Assembly: GCA_025964295.1 (NCBI GenBank)
Contig: JAOPZD010000209.1
Location: 1-15,108 of the forward strand
DNA length: 15,108 bases
Direction: 5' to 3'
Source: Conexibacter sp.
GTDB lineage: Bacteria > Actinomycetota > Thermoleophilia > Solirubrobacterales > Solirubrobacteraceae
The notes beneath the pieces were generated by a model, which saw nothing but the letters and a program-made list of their open reading frames with translations, did not search any database and was not told the origin of the DNA. The translations under genes and the position numbers were made by a program. Positions within the stretch are counted from its first letter, which is position 1. The number at the start of each line of letters is the position of its first letter. This document shows positions 5,265-11,857 of this stretch, piece after piece.

Positions 5265-7921
5265 GACGCGCCCCGCGAGGACAGGTCGGGATCGACGTCG
5301 CGGATCGCCGCCTGCGCGGCGGCGACCCGCGCGACGGGCACGCGGTAGGGCGAGCAGGACACGTAGTCGATCCCCGAGTGATGGAAGAAGTCGATCGAGT
5401 CCGGGTCGCCGCCGTGCTCGCCGCAGACGCCGAGCTTGAGCTCGGGCTTGGTCTTGCGCCCCAGCCACGCGCCCATCCGGACGAGCTGGCCGACGCCGGG
5501 CCCGTCGAGCGTCTCGAACGGCGAGCGGTCGAAGACCTTCATCTCGATGTACCGCGCCAGGATCCGGCCCTCGATGTCGTCGCGCGAGAACCCCAGCGCG
5601 GTCTGCGTCAGGTCGTTGGTGCCGAAGGAGTAGAAGTCGGCCTCGTGGGCGATCTCGTCGGCGCGCAGGCACGCGCGCGGCAGCTCGATCATCGTCCCGA
5701 CCGAGTAGTCCTCGCCCCGCGTCAGCCCGTGCTCGCCGCCGAGGCGGCCGACGAGCTCGCGCAGCAGCTCGAGCTCGCGCCGGTAGTCGACCAGGGGCAC
5801 CATGATCTCCGCGTGCACCGAGACGCCGGCCTCGCGGGCGGCGACCAGCGCCCGGAAGATCGCCTGGACCTGCATCGCGTAGATCGCCGGGTAGAGGATC
5901 CCGAGCCGCACGCCGCGCGTGCCGAGCATCGGGTTGACCTCCTGCAGCGCGCGCACGCGCTCATAGGTGCGCTGCAGCGACTTCAGGTCGCCGGACCGCT
6001 CGACCCGCGCGCGCTCGAGCTGGGCCTCGACGTCGTGCAGCTTGGGCAGGAACTCGTGCAGCGGCGGGTCCAGCAGCCGGATCGTGACCGGCAGGCCGTC
6101 CATCGCCGCGAAGATCCCCTCGAAGTCGGACTGCTGCAGCGGCAGCAGCTGCTCCAGGCCGGCCTTGCGCGTCTCGTCGTCCTCGGCCAGGATCACCTCG
6201 ACCATCTTCTCGTGGCGGTCCTCGCCGAAGAACATGTGCTCGGTCCGGCACAGGCCGATGCCCTGCGCGCCGAACTCGCGCGCCTTGGCGGCGTCCTCGG
6301 GCGTGTCGGCGTTCGTGCGGACGTCGAGGCGGCGCAGCTCGTCGGCCCACGTCAGGACCGTCTTGAACTCGTCGCTCATCACCGGGTCGATCAGCTCGAC
6401 GTCCTCGGTCGTCACGCAGCCGGTGGTCCCGTCGATGGCCACGAGATCGCCCTCGCGCAGCACGACCGCGCCGTCGAGCTTGACCTCCCCCGCGCGGACG
6501 TCGATCTCCAGCGATCCGGCGCCGGTGACAGCCGGCACGCCCATGCCGCGCGCGACCAGCGCCGCGTGCGACGCCTTGCCGCCCTCGGAGGTCAGGACGC
6601 CCTTGGCCGCGTGGAAGCCCGCCACGTCGTCGGCCTCGGTGAACTGCCGGACCAGCACCACGTCCCTGCCGTCGGCCGCCGCGGCGACCGCGTCGTCGGC
6701 GAAGAACACGATCGCGCCCTTGGCCGCGCCGGGCGAGGCGGCCACGCCGCGCGCGAGAACGGCGTAGGACGCATCGGGGTCGAAGGTCGGGTGCAGCAGC
6801 GCGTCGAGCTTCTCGGCCTCGATCGTGCTCAACGCGCCGGCCTTGTCGAGCAGGCCCTCGCTCACGGCATCGACGGCGAACCGGACCGCCGCCTGCGCCG
6901 GGCGCTTGGCGTTGCGCGTCTGCAGCATGAAGAGGCGCCCTTCCTCGACCGTGAACTCGGTGTCCTGCATGTCGCCGTAGTGCTGCTCCAGCGTGCGCAG
7001 GATGTCGAAGAGCTGGTCGTGGACCTCGGGCTGCCACTCGCGCAGCTCGCGGATGTCGCGCGGCGTCCGGACGCCGCTGACCACGTCCTCGCCCTGGGCG
7101 TTGGGCAGGAAGTCGCCCGACGGCTCGGGCTCGCCGGTGACCTCGTCGCGCGAGAACGCCACGCCGCTGCCGCTCGTGTCGCCCTTGTTGCCGAAGACCA
7201 TCTGCTGGACGTTGACCGCCGTCCCCCACTCGTCGGGGATCCGGTTGATGCGCCGGTAGGACACCGCGCGGTCGCCCAGCCAGGAGTCGAAGACCGCCTC
7301 GATGGCGCCCTTGAGCTGGTCCTGCGGGTCGGTCGGGAAGTCGTAGTACCCCTTGAACGCCTGGGTCAGCTCGCGCAGGGCGTCGACGTCGAGCTCGGTG
7401 TCCTGCGTGACCCCGCGATCCTTCTTGATGGCCTTGATCGCGTCCTCGAAGCGCTCGCCCTCGATGCCGACCACGACGTTGCCGTACATCTGCACGAAGC
7501 GCCGGTAGGAGTCCCACGCGAAGCGCTCATTGCCGGTCCGGGCGGCCAGCCCCTCGACCGACCTGTCGTTCAGCCCGAGGTTGAGGACCGTGTCCATCAT
7601 GCCGGGCATCGACTCGCGCGCGCCCGAGCGCACGGAGACCAGCAGCGGGTCGTCGGGGTCGCCGAGCGTCTTGCCCGCGTGCTCCTCCAGGCGCTGCAGC
7701 GCGGTCGCGACCTGCTCCTCCAGCCCATCCGGGAACGTCTTGTCGCCCCGCATGTAGGCCACGCACGCCTCCGTCGTGATCGTGAACCCCGCCGGCACCC
7801 GCTCGGGCCCGAGCACCCGCGTCATCTCCGCGACGTTGGCGCCCTTGCCGCCGAGCAGATCGCGCATCTCCCGCGACCCCTCGCTGAACTCATAGACCCA
7901 CTTGCCGTCGTCGCGCCCCAT
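5261..7921 (-). CDS. ppdK: Pyruvate, phosphate dikinase
   Basis: PPDK interconverts pyruvate + ATP + Pi and PEP + AMP + PPi, linking glycolysis and gluconeogenesis in the cytoplasm. The 886 residues match the family length. Visible blocks are GGKGANVAEMTRVLG and VRSGARESMPGMMDTVLNLG (N-terminal nucleotide-binding domain), FGNKGDTSGSGVAFSRD, the swivelling phosphohistidine domain with H452 in GGKASHAALVARGMG, IGLCRTEHMFF, GVCGEHGGDP, and the catalytic C856 in YVSCSPYRVP. At the site of the regulatory Thr that precedes the catalytic His by two residues (TSH in plant PPDK) this protein has Ala450. I chose the ATG at 7921 because MGRDDGKWVYEF begins the conserved domain. No ribosome binding site is evident, but a TAGGGT lies just upstream. 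The stop overlaps the molybdoenzyme start. Confidence 0.98.
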   Translation of the reverse strand: MGRDDGKWVYEFSEGSREMRDLLGGKGANVAEMTRVLGPERVPAGFTITTEACVAYMRGDKTFPDGLEEQVATALQRLEEHAGKTLGDPDDPLLVSVRSGARESMPGMMDTVLNLGLNDRSVEGLAARTGNERFAWDSYRRFVQMYGNVVVGIEGERFEDAIKAIKKDRGVTQDTELDVDALRELTQAFKGYYDFPTDPQDQLKGAIEAVFDSWLGDRAVSYRRINRIPDEWGTAVNVQQMVFGNKGDTSGSGVAFSRDEVTGEPEPSGDFLPNAQGEDVVSGVRTPRDIRELREWQPEVHDQLFDILRTLEQHYGDMQDTEFTVEEGRLFMLQTRNAKRPAQAAVRFAVDAVSEGLLDKAGALSTIEAEKLDALLHPTFDPDASYAVLARGVAASPGAAKGAIVFFADDAVAAAADGRDVVLVRQFTEADDVAGFHAAKGVLTSEGGKASHAALVARGMGVPAVTGAGSLEIDVRAGEVKLDGAVVLREGDLVAIDGTTGCVTTEDVELIDPVMSDEFKTVLTWADELRRLDVRTNADTPEDAAKAREFGAQGIGLCRTEHMFFGEDRHEKMVEVILAEDDETRKAGLEQLLPLQQSDFEGIFAAMDGLPVTIRLLDPPLHEFLPKLHDVEAQLERARVERSGDLKSLQRTYERVRALQEVNPMLGTRGVRLGILYPAIYAMQVQAIFRALVAAREAGVSVHAEIMVPLVDYRRELELLRELVGRLGGEHGLTRGEDYSVGTMIELPRACLRADEIAHEADFYSFGTNDLTQTALGFSRDDIEGRILARYIEMKVFDRSPFETLDGPGVGQLVRMGAWLGRKTKPELKLGVCGEHGGDPDSIDFFHHSGIDYVSCSPYRVPVARVAAAQAAIRDVDPDLSSRGAS

Positions 7922-8191
7922 GGCGGCCAACCCTATCCGTGGGGGGCGGCGGGCAAACGGCGAGACAACCTGCGTGGCGCCCAGCCCGTGGCGTCCCGCG
8001 CCGACGCCGCGACCCCGCGGAGCCTGGTGCGTCGGCGATGACGGCGAGGACGTTCGGAGCGACACCGACCGTCGCGGTGTGGCCGAGCCGAAGCGGCGGC
8101 GCGCAGGGCGAGTTCGGGGGCCGAATCAGATCCAGAGGAGTCCGGGGCGCGTTGACCGGCATATTCCACGTCAACTCGCCCCGCGTCGCCG
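7922..8191. other. Gap between recO and ppdK without a credible gene
   Basis: This 270-base gap between the start of ppdK and the end of recO (both minus strand) has several open frames, all compositional and without recognisable domains. It is slightly less regular in codon-position bias than its surroundings. It holds the possible ppdK -10 element next to the ATG and one spaced inverted repeat, GTTGAC (8151-8156) and GTCAAC (8170-8175), separated by 13 bases. No tRNA-like T-loop or rho-independent terminator is visible. It could carry a ppdK promoter and leader or a small RNA, but nothing proves either. Confidence 0.4.
7930..7935 (-). promoter_or_regulatory. Possible -10 element giving a leaderless ppdK mRNA
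   Basis: The minus strand reads TAGGGT, ending eight bases before the ppdK ATG at 7921. This fits TANNNT with a transcript start at or beside the start codon. There is no Shine-Dalgarno sequence in between, in keeping with leaderless translation. No -35 box is seen. Confidence 0.35.
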
Positions 8192-8914
8192 TCAGCCCAG
8201 CGACGCCGCGCGCAAACGGACGTGCGCGTGGTGCTCGACGGTCTCCGCGATCGCCCGCTCGGCCTGGCGCAGCGCGCGCGGCGTGCCCCGTGGCGCGTCG
8301 GCCAGCGGGCGGGCCAGCGCGTCGGTCAGGAAGGTGTGGGCCTCGGCGGCCAGCGCGAAGCCGCCGCCCTCGCAGGATGAGCAGACGACGCCGCCCGCCG
8401 CGCCGGAGAAGCCGACGAGGTGGTCCTTCTCCCCGCACGCCGCGCACGCGGCGAGGTAGGGCGCGAACCCGCCGGCGACCAGCAGCTTGAGCCGGAACGC
8501 GAGCTGGTTGGCCAGGCCGGCGTTGGCGGGGTCGCCCTCCAGGAGCTGGAGCTCGTTGCACAGCAGGTGGAAGACCGGCGCGCTGGCCTCGGCCTCGCCG
8601 AAGAGGCGGTTGACGGCGTCGCAGGCGCGCGCGGCCGCGTCGATCGTGGCACCGTTCTCGCGCAGCCGCGGGTAGCCGGTGACCGTCTCGGCGCTGGTGA
8701 CCGTCAGGAGGTCCGAGCGGCCCTCGTGGAGCACGAGGCGCAGGCGGAAGAACGGCTCCATCCGGCCGCCGAAGCGGCTGCGGGTCTTGCGGACGCCCTT
8801 GGCGATCGCGCTGATCCGACCCCGTTCCGGGGTATAGAGGTGCAGGATCCGGTCGGCCTCGCCGTAGCGCATCGAGCGCAGCACGACGGCCTCGGTCTTC
8901 AGCGAACCGGCCAC
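8192..8914 (-). CDS. recO: DNA repair protein RecO
   Basis: RecO acts with RecF/RecR in loading RecA onto SSB-coated single-stranded DNA during gap repair. The 240 residues are the usual length. The N-terminal OB-fold begins with the typical KTEAVVLRSMRYGEADRIL and continues through YTPERGRISAIAKGVRK. A helical region follows, then a four-cysteine zinc site: C157/C160 (ACAACGEK) and C178/C181 (VVCSSCEGG). The start is a GTG at 8914, with GAGGG four bases upstream (8923-8919). No alternative start lies near the conserved N-terminus. The gene diverges from glutaredoxin across 27 bases that hold overlapping -10-like elements. If the minus-strand TATAGC were the promoter, its transcript would begin after the GAGGG, so either a different promoter or a leaderless message is implied. 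Confidence 0.96.
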   Translation of the reverse strand: MAGSLKTEAVVLRSMRYGEADRILHLYTPERGRISAIAKGVRKTRSRFGGRMEPFFRLRLVLHEGRSDLLTVTSAETVTGYPRLRENGATIDAAARACDAVNRLFGEAEASAPVFHLLCNELQLLEGDPANAGLANQLAFRLKLLVAGGFAPYLAACAACGEKDHLVGFSGAAGGVVCSSCEGGGFALAAEAHTFLTDALARPLADAPRGTPRALRQAERAIAETVEHHAHVRLRAASLG

Positions 8915-8923
8915 GGAACCCTC

Positions 8924-8931
8924 GCTATACT
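8924..8931. promoter_or_regulatory. Overlapping -10 elements of a bidirectional recO/glutaredoxin promoter
   Basis: The plus strand reads TATACT at 8926-8931 (5/6 match to TATAAT), ten bases before the glutaredoxin ATG. The minus strand reads TATAGC at 8929-8924 (4/6 match), nine bases before the recO GTG. They share the self-complementary TATA at 8926-8929. No -35 element is clear in either direction. It is the most AT-rich point of the region and the best promoter candidate in the window. Confidence 0.55.
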
Positions 8932-8941
8932 TGATGAAGTA

Positions 8942-9202
8942 ATGGCCGCAGTCACCGTCTACACCACAGACCCCTGCTCGTTCTGCGTCCGCGTCAAGCA
9001 GCTGCTCGGCGCGCGCGGGATCGAGTACGACGAGATCAACCTGGCCAAGGACCCGGACGGTCGCGCCGAGCTGCTCTCGCGCACCGGCATGATGAGCTTC
9101 CCCCAGGTCCTCATCGCCGGCGAGCTCGTCGGCGGGTTCCAGGAGACGCTTGCGGCCGACCAGTCGGGCCGGCTGGCCGAGATGCTCAAGGCCGCCGCCT
9201 GA
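8942..9202 (+). CDS. Glutaredoxin (dithiol, CSFC active site)
   Basis: This 86-residue thioredoxin-fold protein reduces disulfides, normally with glutathione or, in actinomycetes, another low-molecular-weight thiol. The active site is C12-S-F-C15 in VTVYTTDPCSFCVRVKQLL. The cis-proline strand is TGMMSFPQVLI, and the GG motif is ELVGGFQET. The length is normal for bacterial Grx/mycoredoxin-type proteins. The CSFC site differs from CPYC of classical Grx and from the CxYC of mycoredoxin, so the thiol partner is uncertain. The start at 8942 (MAAVTVYTT) fits the fold exactly; longer upstream readings overlap recO antisense. With TATACT ending at 8931, the leader would be only about four bases. Its 3' end overlaps the convergent mutM gene by 17 bases. 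Confidence 0.93.
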   Translation: MAAVTVYTTDPCSFCVRVKQLLGARGIEYDEINLAKDPDGRAELLSRTGMMSFPQVLIAGELVGGFQETLAADQSGRLAEMLKAAA

Positions 9203-10028
9203 CCCGCGGCCGGGGCTGGCAGGACTCGCACACGTAGGTCCCCCGCCCGGCCGCGACGAGCTTGATCACCGTCGTGCCGCAGGTGTGGCACGGCTCCCCG
9301 CGGCGCAGATGGACCAGGAAGTCGTTCTGGAACGCGCCGGCCACGCCGTCCGGGTGGCGGAAGTCGTCGATCGTCGAGCCGCCGGCGTCGATGCCCGCCG
9401 CCAGGACGGCCTTCACCGTGGACGCCAGCAGGTCGCACTGCCGGCGCGTCAGCTGCCCCGCGGGGCGCAGCGGGTGGATGCCCGCCCGGAACAGCGCCTC
9501 GTCGGCGTAGATGTTCCCGACGCCCGCGATGTGGCGCTGGTCGAGCAGGAACGCCTTGATCGGCGCGCGGCGGTTGCGCGCCAGCGCCTTGAGCGTGGCG
9601 CCGTCGAGCGCGTCGCCCAGCGGCTCGATGCCCAGCTTGCCGGCGAAGAACGCGTCGAGGCCGTCCTGGCCCAGCGCCAGCTCGCCCGTGCCGAAGCGGC
9701 GCGGGTCGCAGAAGCGCAGGACCTGGCCGTCGTCGAACGTGAAGACCACGCGCTGGTAGGGCGTGTCGGGCGCCGGGTCGAGCAGCAGGTTGCCCGTCAT
9801 CCGCAGGTGGACGAGCAGGAAGACCTCGCCGGCCAGCTCGAAGATGAAGTACTTGCCGCGGCGCGAGAGGCGCTCGACGCGGCGGCCCTGGACGGCGTCG
9901 ACGACGTCGTGCGGCGGGCGCTGGACGGTCCAGCGCGCGTCCAGGATCTCCAGGCGCTCGACCACGCGCCCCTCGACGTGGGGCGCGAGCCGGCGGCGGA
10001 TCGTCTCGACCTCGGGAAGCTCGGGCAT
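9186..10028 (-). CDS. mutM: Formamidopyrimidine-DNA glycosylase (Fpg/MutM)
   Basis: MutM removes 8-oxoguanine and formamidopyrimidines and cleaves the abasic site in base-excision repair. The 280 residues contain the full signature. MPELPEVET gives the catalytic P2 and E3, K59 lies in RRGKYFIFEL, and HLRMTG follows. The helix-two-turn-helix region is IAGVGNIYADEALF. The C-terminal zinc finger has four cysteines (CHTCG and CESCQ) flanking the AGRGTYV loop. A strong GGAGG four bases upstream fixes the ATG at 10028. The gene lies 39 bases downstream of deoB, probably in the same transcript. The last codons overlap the convergent glutaredoxin gene. Nothing essential is missing, so I expect an active enzyme. 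Confidence 0.98.
   Translation of the reverse strand: MPELPEVETIRRRLAPHVEGRVVERLEILDARWTVQRPPHDVVDAVQGRRVERLSRRGKYFIFELAGEVFLLVHLRMTGNLLLDPAPDTPYQRVVFTFDDGQVLRFCDPRRFGTGELALGQDGLDAFFAGKLGIEPLGDALDGATLKALARNRRAPIKAFLLDQRHIAGVGNIYADEALFRAGIHPLRPAGQLTRRQCDLLASTVKAVLAAGIDAGGSTIDDFRHPDGVAGAFQNDFLVHLRRGEPCHTCGTTVIKLVAAGRGTYVCESCQPRPRVRRRP
9190..9211. terminator. Hairpin at the overlapping glutaredoxin/mutM 3' ends
   Basis: GGCCGC (9190-9195) and GCGGCC (9206-9211) form a perfect six-pair stem with a ten-base loop that contains the glutaredoxin TGA (9200-9202). The mutM stop codon lies just outside the left arm. No T-run follows. It resembles the hairpin at 4561-4589 and could stop transcription in one or both directions. 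Confidence 0.35.
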
Positions 10029-10032
10029 CGCG

Positions 10033-10037
10033 CCTCC
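10033..10037 (-). promoter_or_regulatory. Ribosome binding site of mutM
   Basis: The minus strand reads GGAGG four bases before the ATG at 10028. It is a full-strength site in a window where most genes lack one. It suggests mutM is translated independently of deoB although it probably shares its transcript. Confidence 0.7.
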
Positions 10038-10067
10038 AGGGTAGGCGGCGTCGCGGCGGTCCCGTGC

Positions 10068-11267
10068 TCAGACGGGCGGGACCTGGGCGGCGCCGCCGTA
10101 GCCCCCGCCGAAGAACGACGCGCCCGGCAGTTCGGCGACCTCGCGACCGGTCAGCCACTCCAGGACGGTCGCGCCGACGTCGGACATCGGCCCGTCGTGG
10201 CGGTGGCCGTCGGACTGCTCGGAGAGCGCGAGCAGCGGGACGTGCTCGCGGGTGTGGTCGGTGTGGGTCGCGAGCGGGTCGACGCCGTGGTCGGCGGTGA
10301 GGATCAGCAGGTCGTCCGGACCCAGGAGCGCCCGCCAGAGGCCGACGGCGGCGTCGATCTCGTGCAGCGCGCGGGCGAAGCCCTCGGCGTCGTGGCGGTG
10401 GCCGTAGAGCTGGTCGGTCTCGACCAGGTTGGTGAAGATCAGGCCGCGGTCCAGGTCGCGCAGCAGCGCGGTCGTCGCGTCGAGCGCCTGCTCGTTGGTC
10501 TTGCCCTGGTGCGCCTCGTCGATGCCGTGCCCGGCGAACAGGTCGTGCACCTTGCCGACGGCGTGCACCGGGACGCCGTCGGCCTGCAGCTCGTCGAGGT
10601 AGGTGCGCGACGGCGGGTCGACCGAGAAGTCCCTGCGGCCCGTCGTGCGCCGGAACGCCCCGGGCGTCCCGGTGAACGGGCGGGCGATGACGCGGCCCAC
10701 CGCGTCCGGGCCGGTCATCAGGCCGCGGATCGTCGCGCACAGCGCGTGCAGGTCCGCCTCGCCCAGCACGTCCTCGTGCGCGGCGACCTGGAGCACGGAG
10801 TCGGCCGAGGTGTAGAGGATCAGCTCGCCGGTCCGGAGGTGGTGCTCGCCGAAGTCGTCGATGACCTCGGTGCCCGAGTAGGGCTTGTTGCAGCAGAACG
10901 TCTGGCCCGTCGCCGCCTCCAGCCGCGCGACGATCTCGGGCGAGAAGCCGTCGGGGTAGGTGGGCAACGGCGCGGGCGTGATCGCGCCCATCAGCTCCCA
11001 GTGGCCGGTCGTGGAGTCCTTGCCCGGGCCGAGCGGGTGCAGGCGGCCGTGGATCACCGGCGAGCCGGCCGCCGGGACGCCGAGGATCTCGGTGATGTTG
11101 CCCAGGCCCAGCGCGCCGAGGTTGGGCACCGTCAGGCCGTCGACCTGCTGGGCGACGTGGGTCAGCGTGTCGGCGCCCGCATCGCCGTAGTCGGCGGAGT
11201 CGGGCAGCTCACCCACCCCGCAGGCGTCGAGGACGACGACGGCGACGCGGCGGCGATCTCTGGTCAC
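10068..11267 (-). CDS. deoB: Phosphopentomutase DeoB
   Basis: DeoB converts (deoxy)ribose 1-phosphate to the 5-phosphate in nucleoside salvage. The 399 residues match the family, and the di-metal site of the alkaline-phosphatase superfamily is complete: D14 (VVLDACGVG), D285 and H290 (ETDQLYGHRHD), D326/H327 (TADHGVDP), H338 (TDHTREHVPLL). These positions are within one residue of those I recall for the Bacillus enzyme. The phosphorylated-Thr motif is GKDSTTGHWE, a variant of GKDTMTGHWE with Ser-Thr-Thr. The start is a GTG at 11267 that overlaps the TGA of the upstream lipoprotein gene (GTGA), so translation is probably coupled to it. mutM follows after 39 bases. I am confident of the function. 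Confidence 0.97.
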   Translation of the reverse strand: MTRDRRRVAVVVLDACGVGELPDSADYGDAGADTLTHVAQQVDGLTVPNLGALGLGNITEILGVPAAGSPVIHGRLHPLGPGKDSTTGHWELMGAITPAPLPTYPDGFSPEIVARLEAATGQTFCCNKPYSGTEVIDDFGEHHLRTGELILYTSADSVLQVAAHEDVLGEADLHALCATIRGLMTGPDAVGRVIARPFTGTPGAFRRTTGRRDFSVDPPSRTYLDELQADGVPVHAVGKVHDLFAGHGIDEAHQGKTNEQALDATTALLRDLDRGLIFTNLVETDQLYGHRHDAEGFARALHEIDAAVGLWRALLGPDDLLILTADHGVDPLATHTDHTREHVPLLALSEQSDGHRHDGPMSDVGATVLEWLTGREVAELPGASFFGGGYGGAAQVPPV

Positions 11268-11812
11268 TCAGGTGACGATACGTGCAACGAGCGCAGCAGC
11301 GGGCGGAAGACGTCGGCGTCGACCTTGCGGAAGCTGTCGGCGTCCGCGTAGGCGTCGACCACGATCTCGGCGCCGTGGGCGTAGATGTGCGTCGAGCGCA
11401 CGGTGCGCGGCTGGCCGGCGATGTGCTCGCGGGCGCGGATCTGGACCGCGGGCTGGCCGGCGATCGTCGTCGCCGCCGTCTTGATCTGCTCGAAGGTGAC
11501 GTCGCGCTTGCGGGAGGCCTCGAGCAGCAGGTCGCGCGCGGCCTGGAGCTGCAGCTTGCTCGTCGGCAGCTTCTCCGAGCGCGGGTAGCGCCAGACGGCG
11601 ACCGTCGCCTGCCCCGCTTGCGCGGTGGCCACGAGGTGGCCCTTGCCCGCGTCGACCGACCAGTCGGCCGGCGGCGTGAACGCGATGCCCTGCGCGGGGA
11701 AGGCCCCGGACGCCTGGGCGCTGGTCGTCGTGGTCTTGGGCGAGTCGCTGCCGCAGCCGGCGAGCGCCGCGAGGACCACGGCCGTCAGGGCAAGGGAAGC
11801 TGGGCGACGCAT
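11264..11812 (-). CDS. Small lipoprotein coupled to deoB, unknown function
   Basis: The 182-residue product has a lipoprotein signal peptide (MRRPASLALTAVVLAALAGC) with lipobox LAGC and lipidated Cys20. A short Ser/Thr-rich linker follows, then a domain of about 145 residues beginning FPAQGIAFTPPADWSV. The opening GIAFTPPADWSV and the later strands (TIAGQPAVQIRAREH, RSTHIYAHGAEIVVDAYAD) resemble small alpha/beta lipid-anchored domains found in actinomycetes (PsbP/LpqN-like), but I cannot assign a family firmly. It should face outside the membrane. It lies 45 bases after xerD and overlaps deoB by four bases, so it is probably in the same operon. An exported lipoprotein coupled to a cytoplasmic salvage enzyme is unexpected. 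No clear ribosome binding site precedes the ATG at 11812. Confidence 0.85.
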   Translation of the reverse strand: MRRPASLALTAVVLAALAGCGSDSPKTTTTSAQASGAFPAQGIAFTPPADWSVDAGKGHLVATAQAGQATVAVWRYPRSEKLPTSKLQLQAARDLLLEASRKRDVTFEQIKTAATTIAGQPAVQIRAREHIAGQPRTVRSTHIYAHGAEIVVDAYADADSFRKVDADVFRPLLRSLHVSSPE

Positions 11813-11857
11813 GGACCGGTCATCGTGACACGGGCCCAGGTCGGCATGGACGTTCGT

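Noticed and set aside
5378..8041. 887-codon plus-strand open frame antisense to nearly all of ppdK
   Set aside because: The protein is low-complexity and rich in Arg, Leu, Val and Asp, which is what antisense reading of biased codons gives. ppdK is unmistakable on the other strand.
7922..8065. N-terminal extension of PPDK to an upstream start at 8065
   Set aside because: The extra residues are low-complexity and unlike any PPDK N-terminus. The conserved domain begins directly at the ATG at 7921.
9150..11351. 733-codon plus-strand open frame antisense to mutM and deoB
   Set aside because: Same compositional effect: no domain, no ribosome site, and both sense genes are complete with all catalytic residues.
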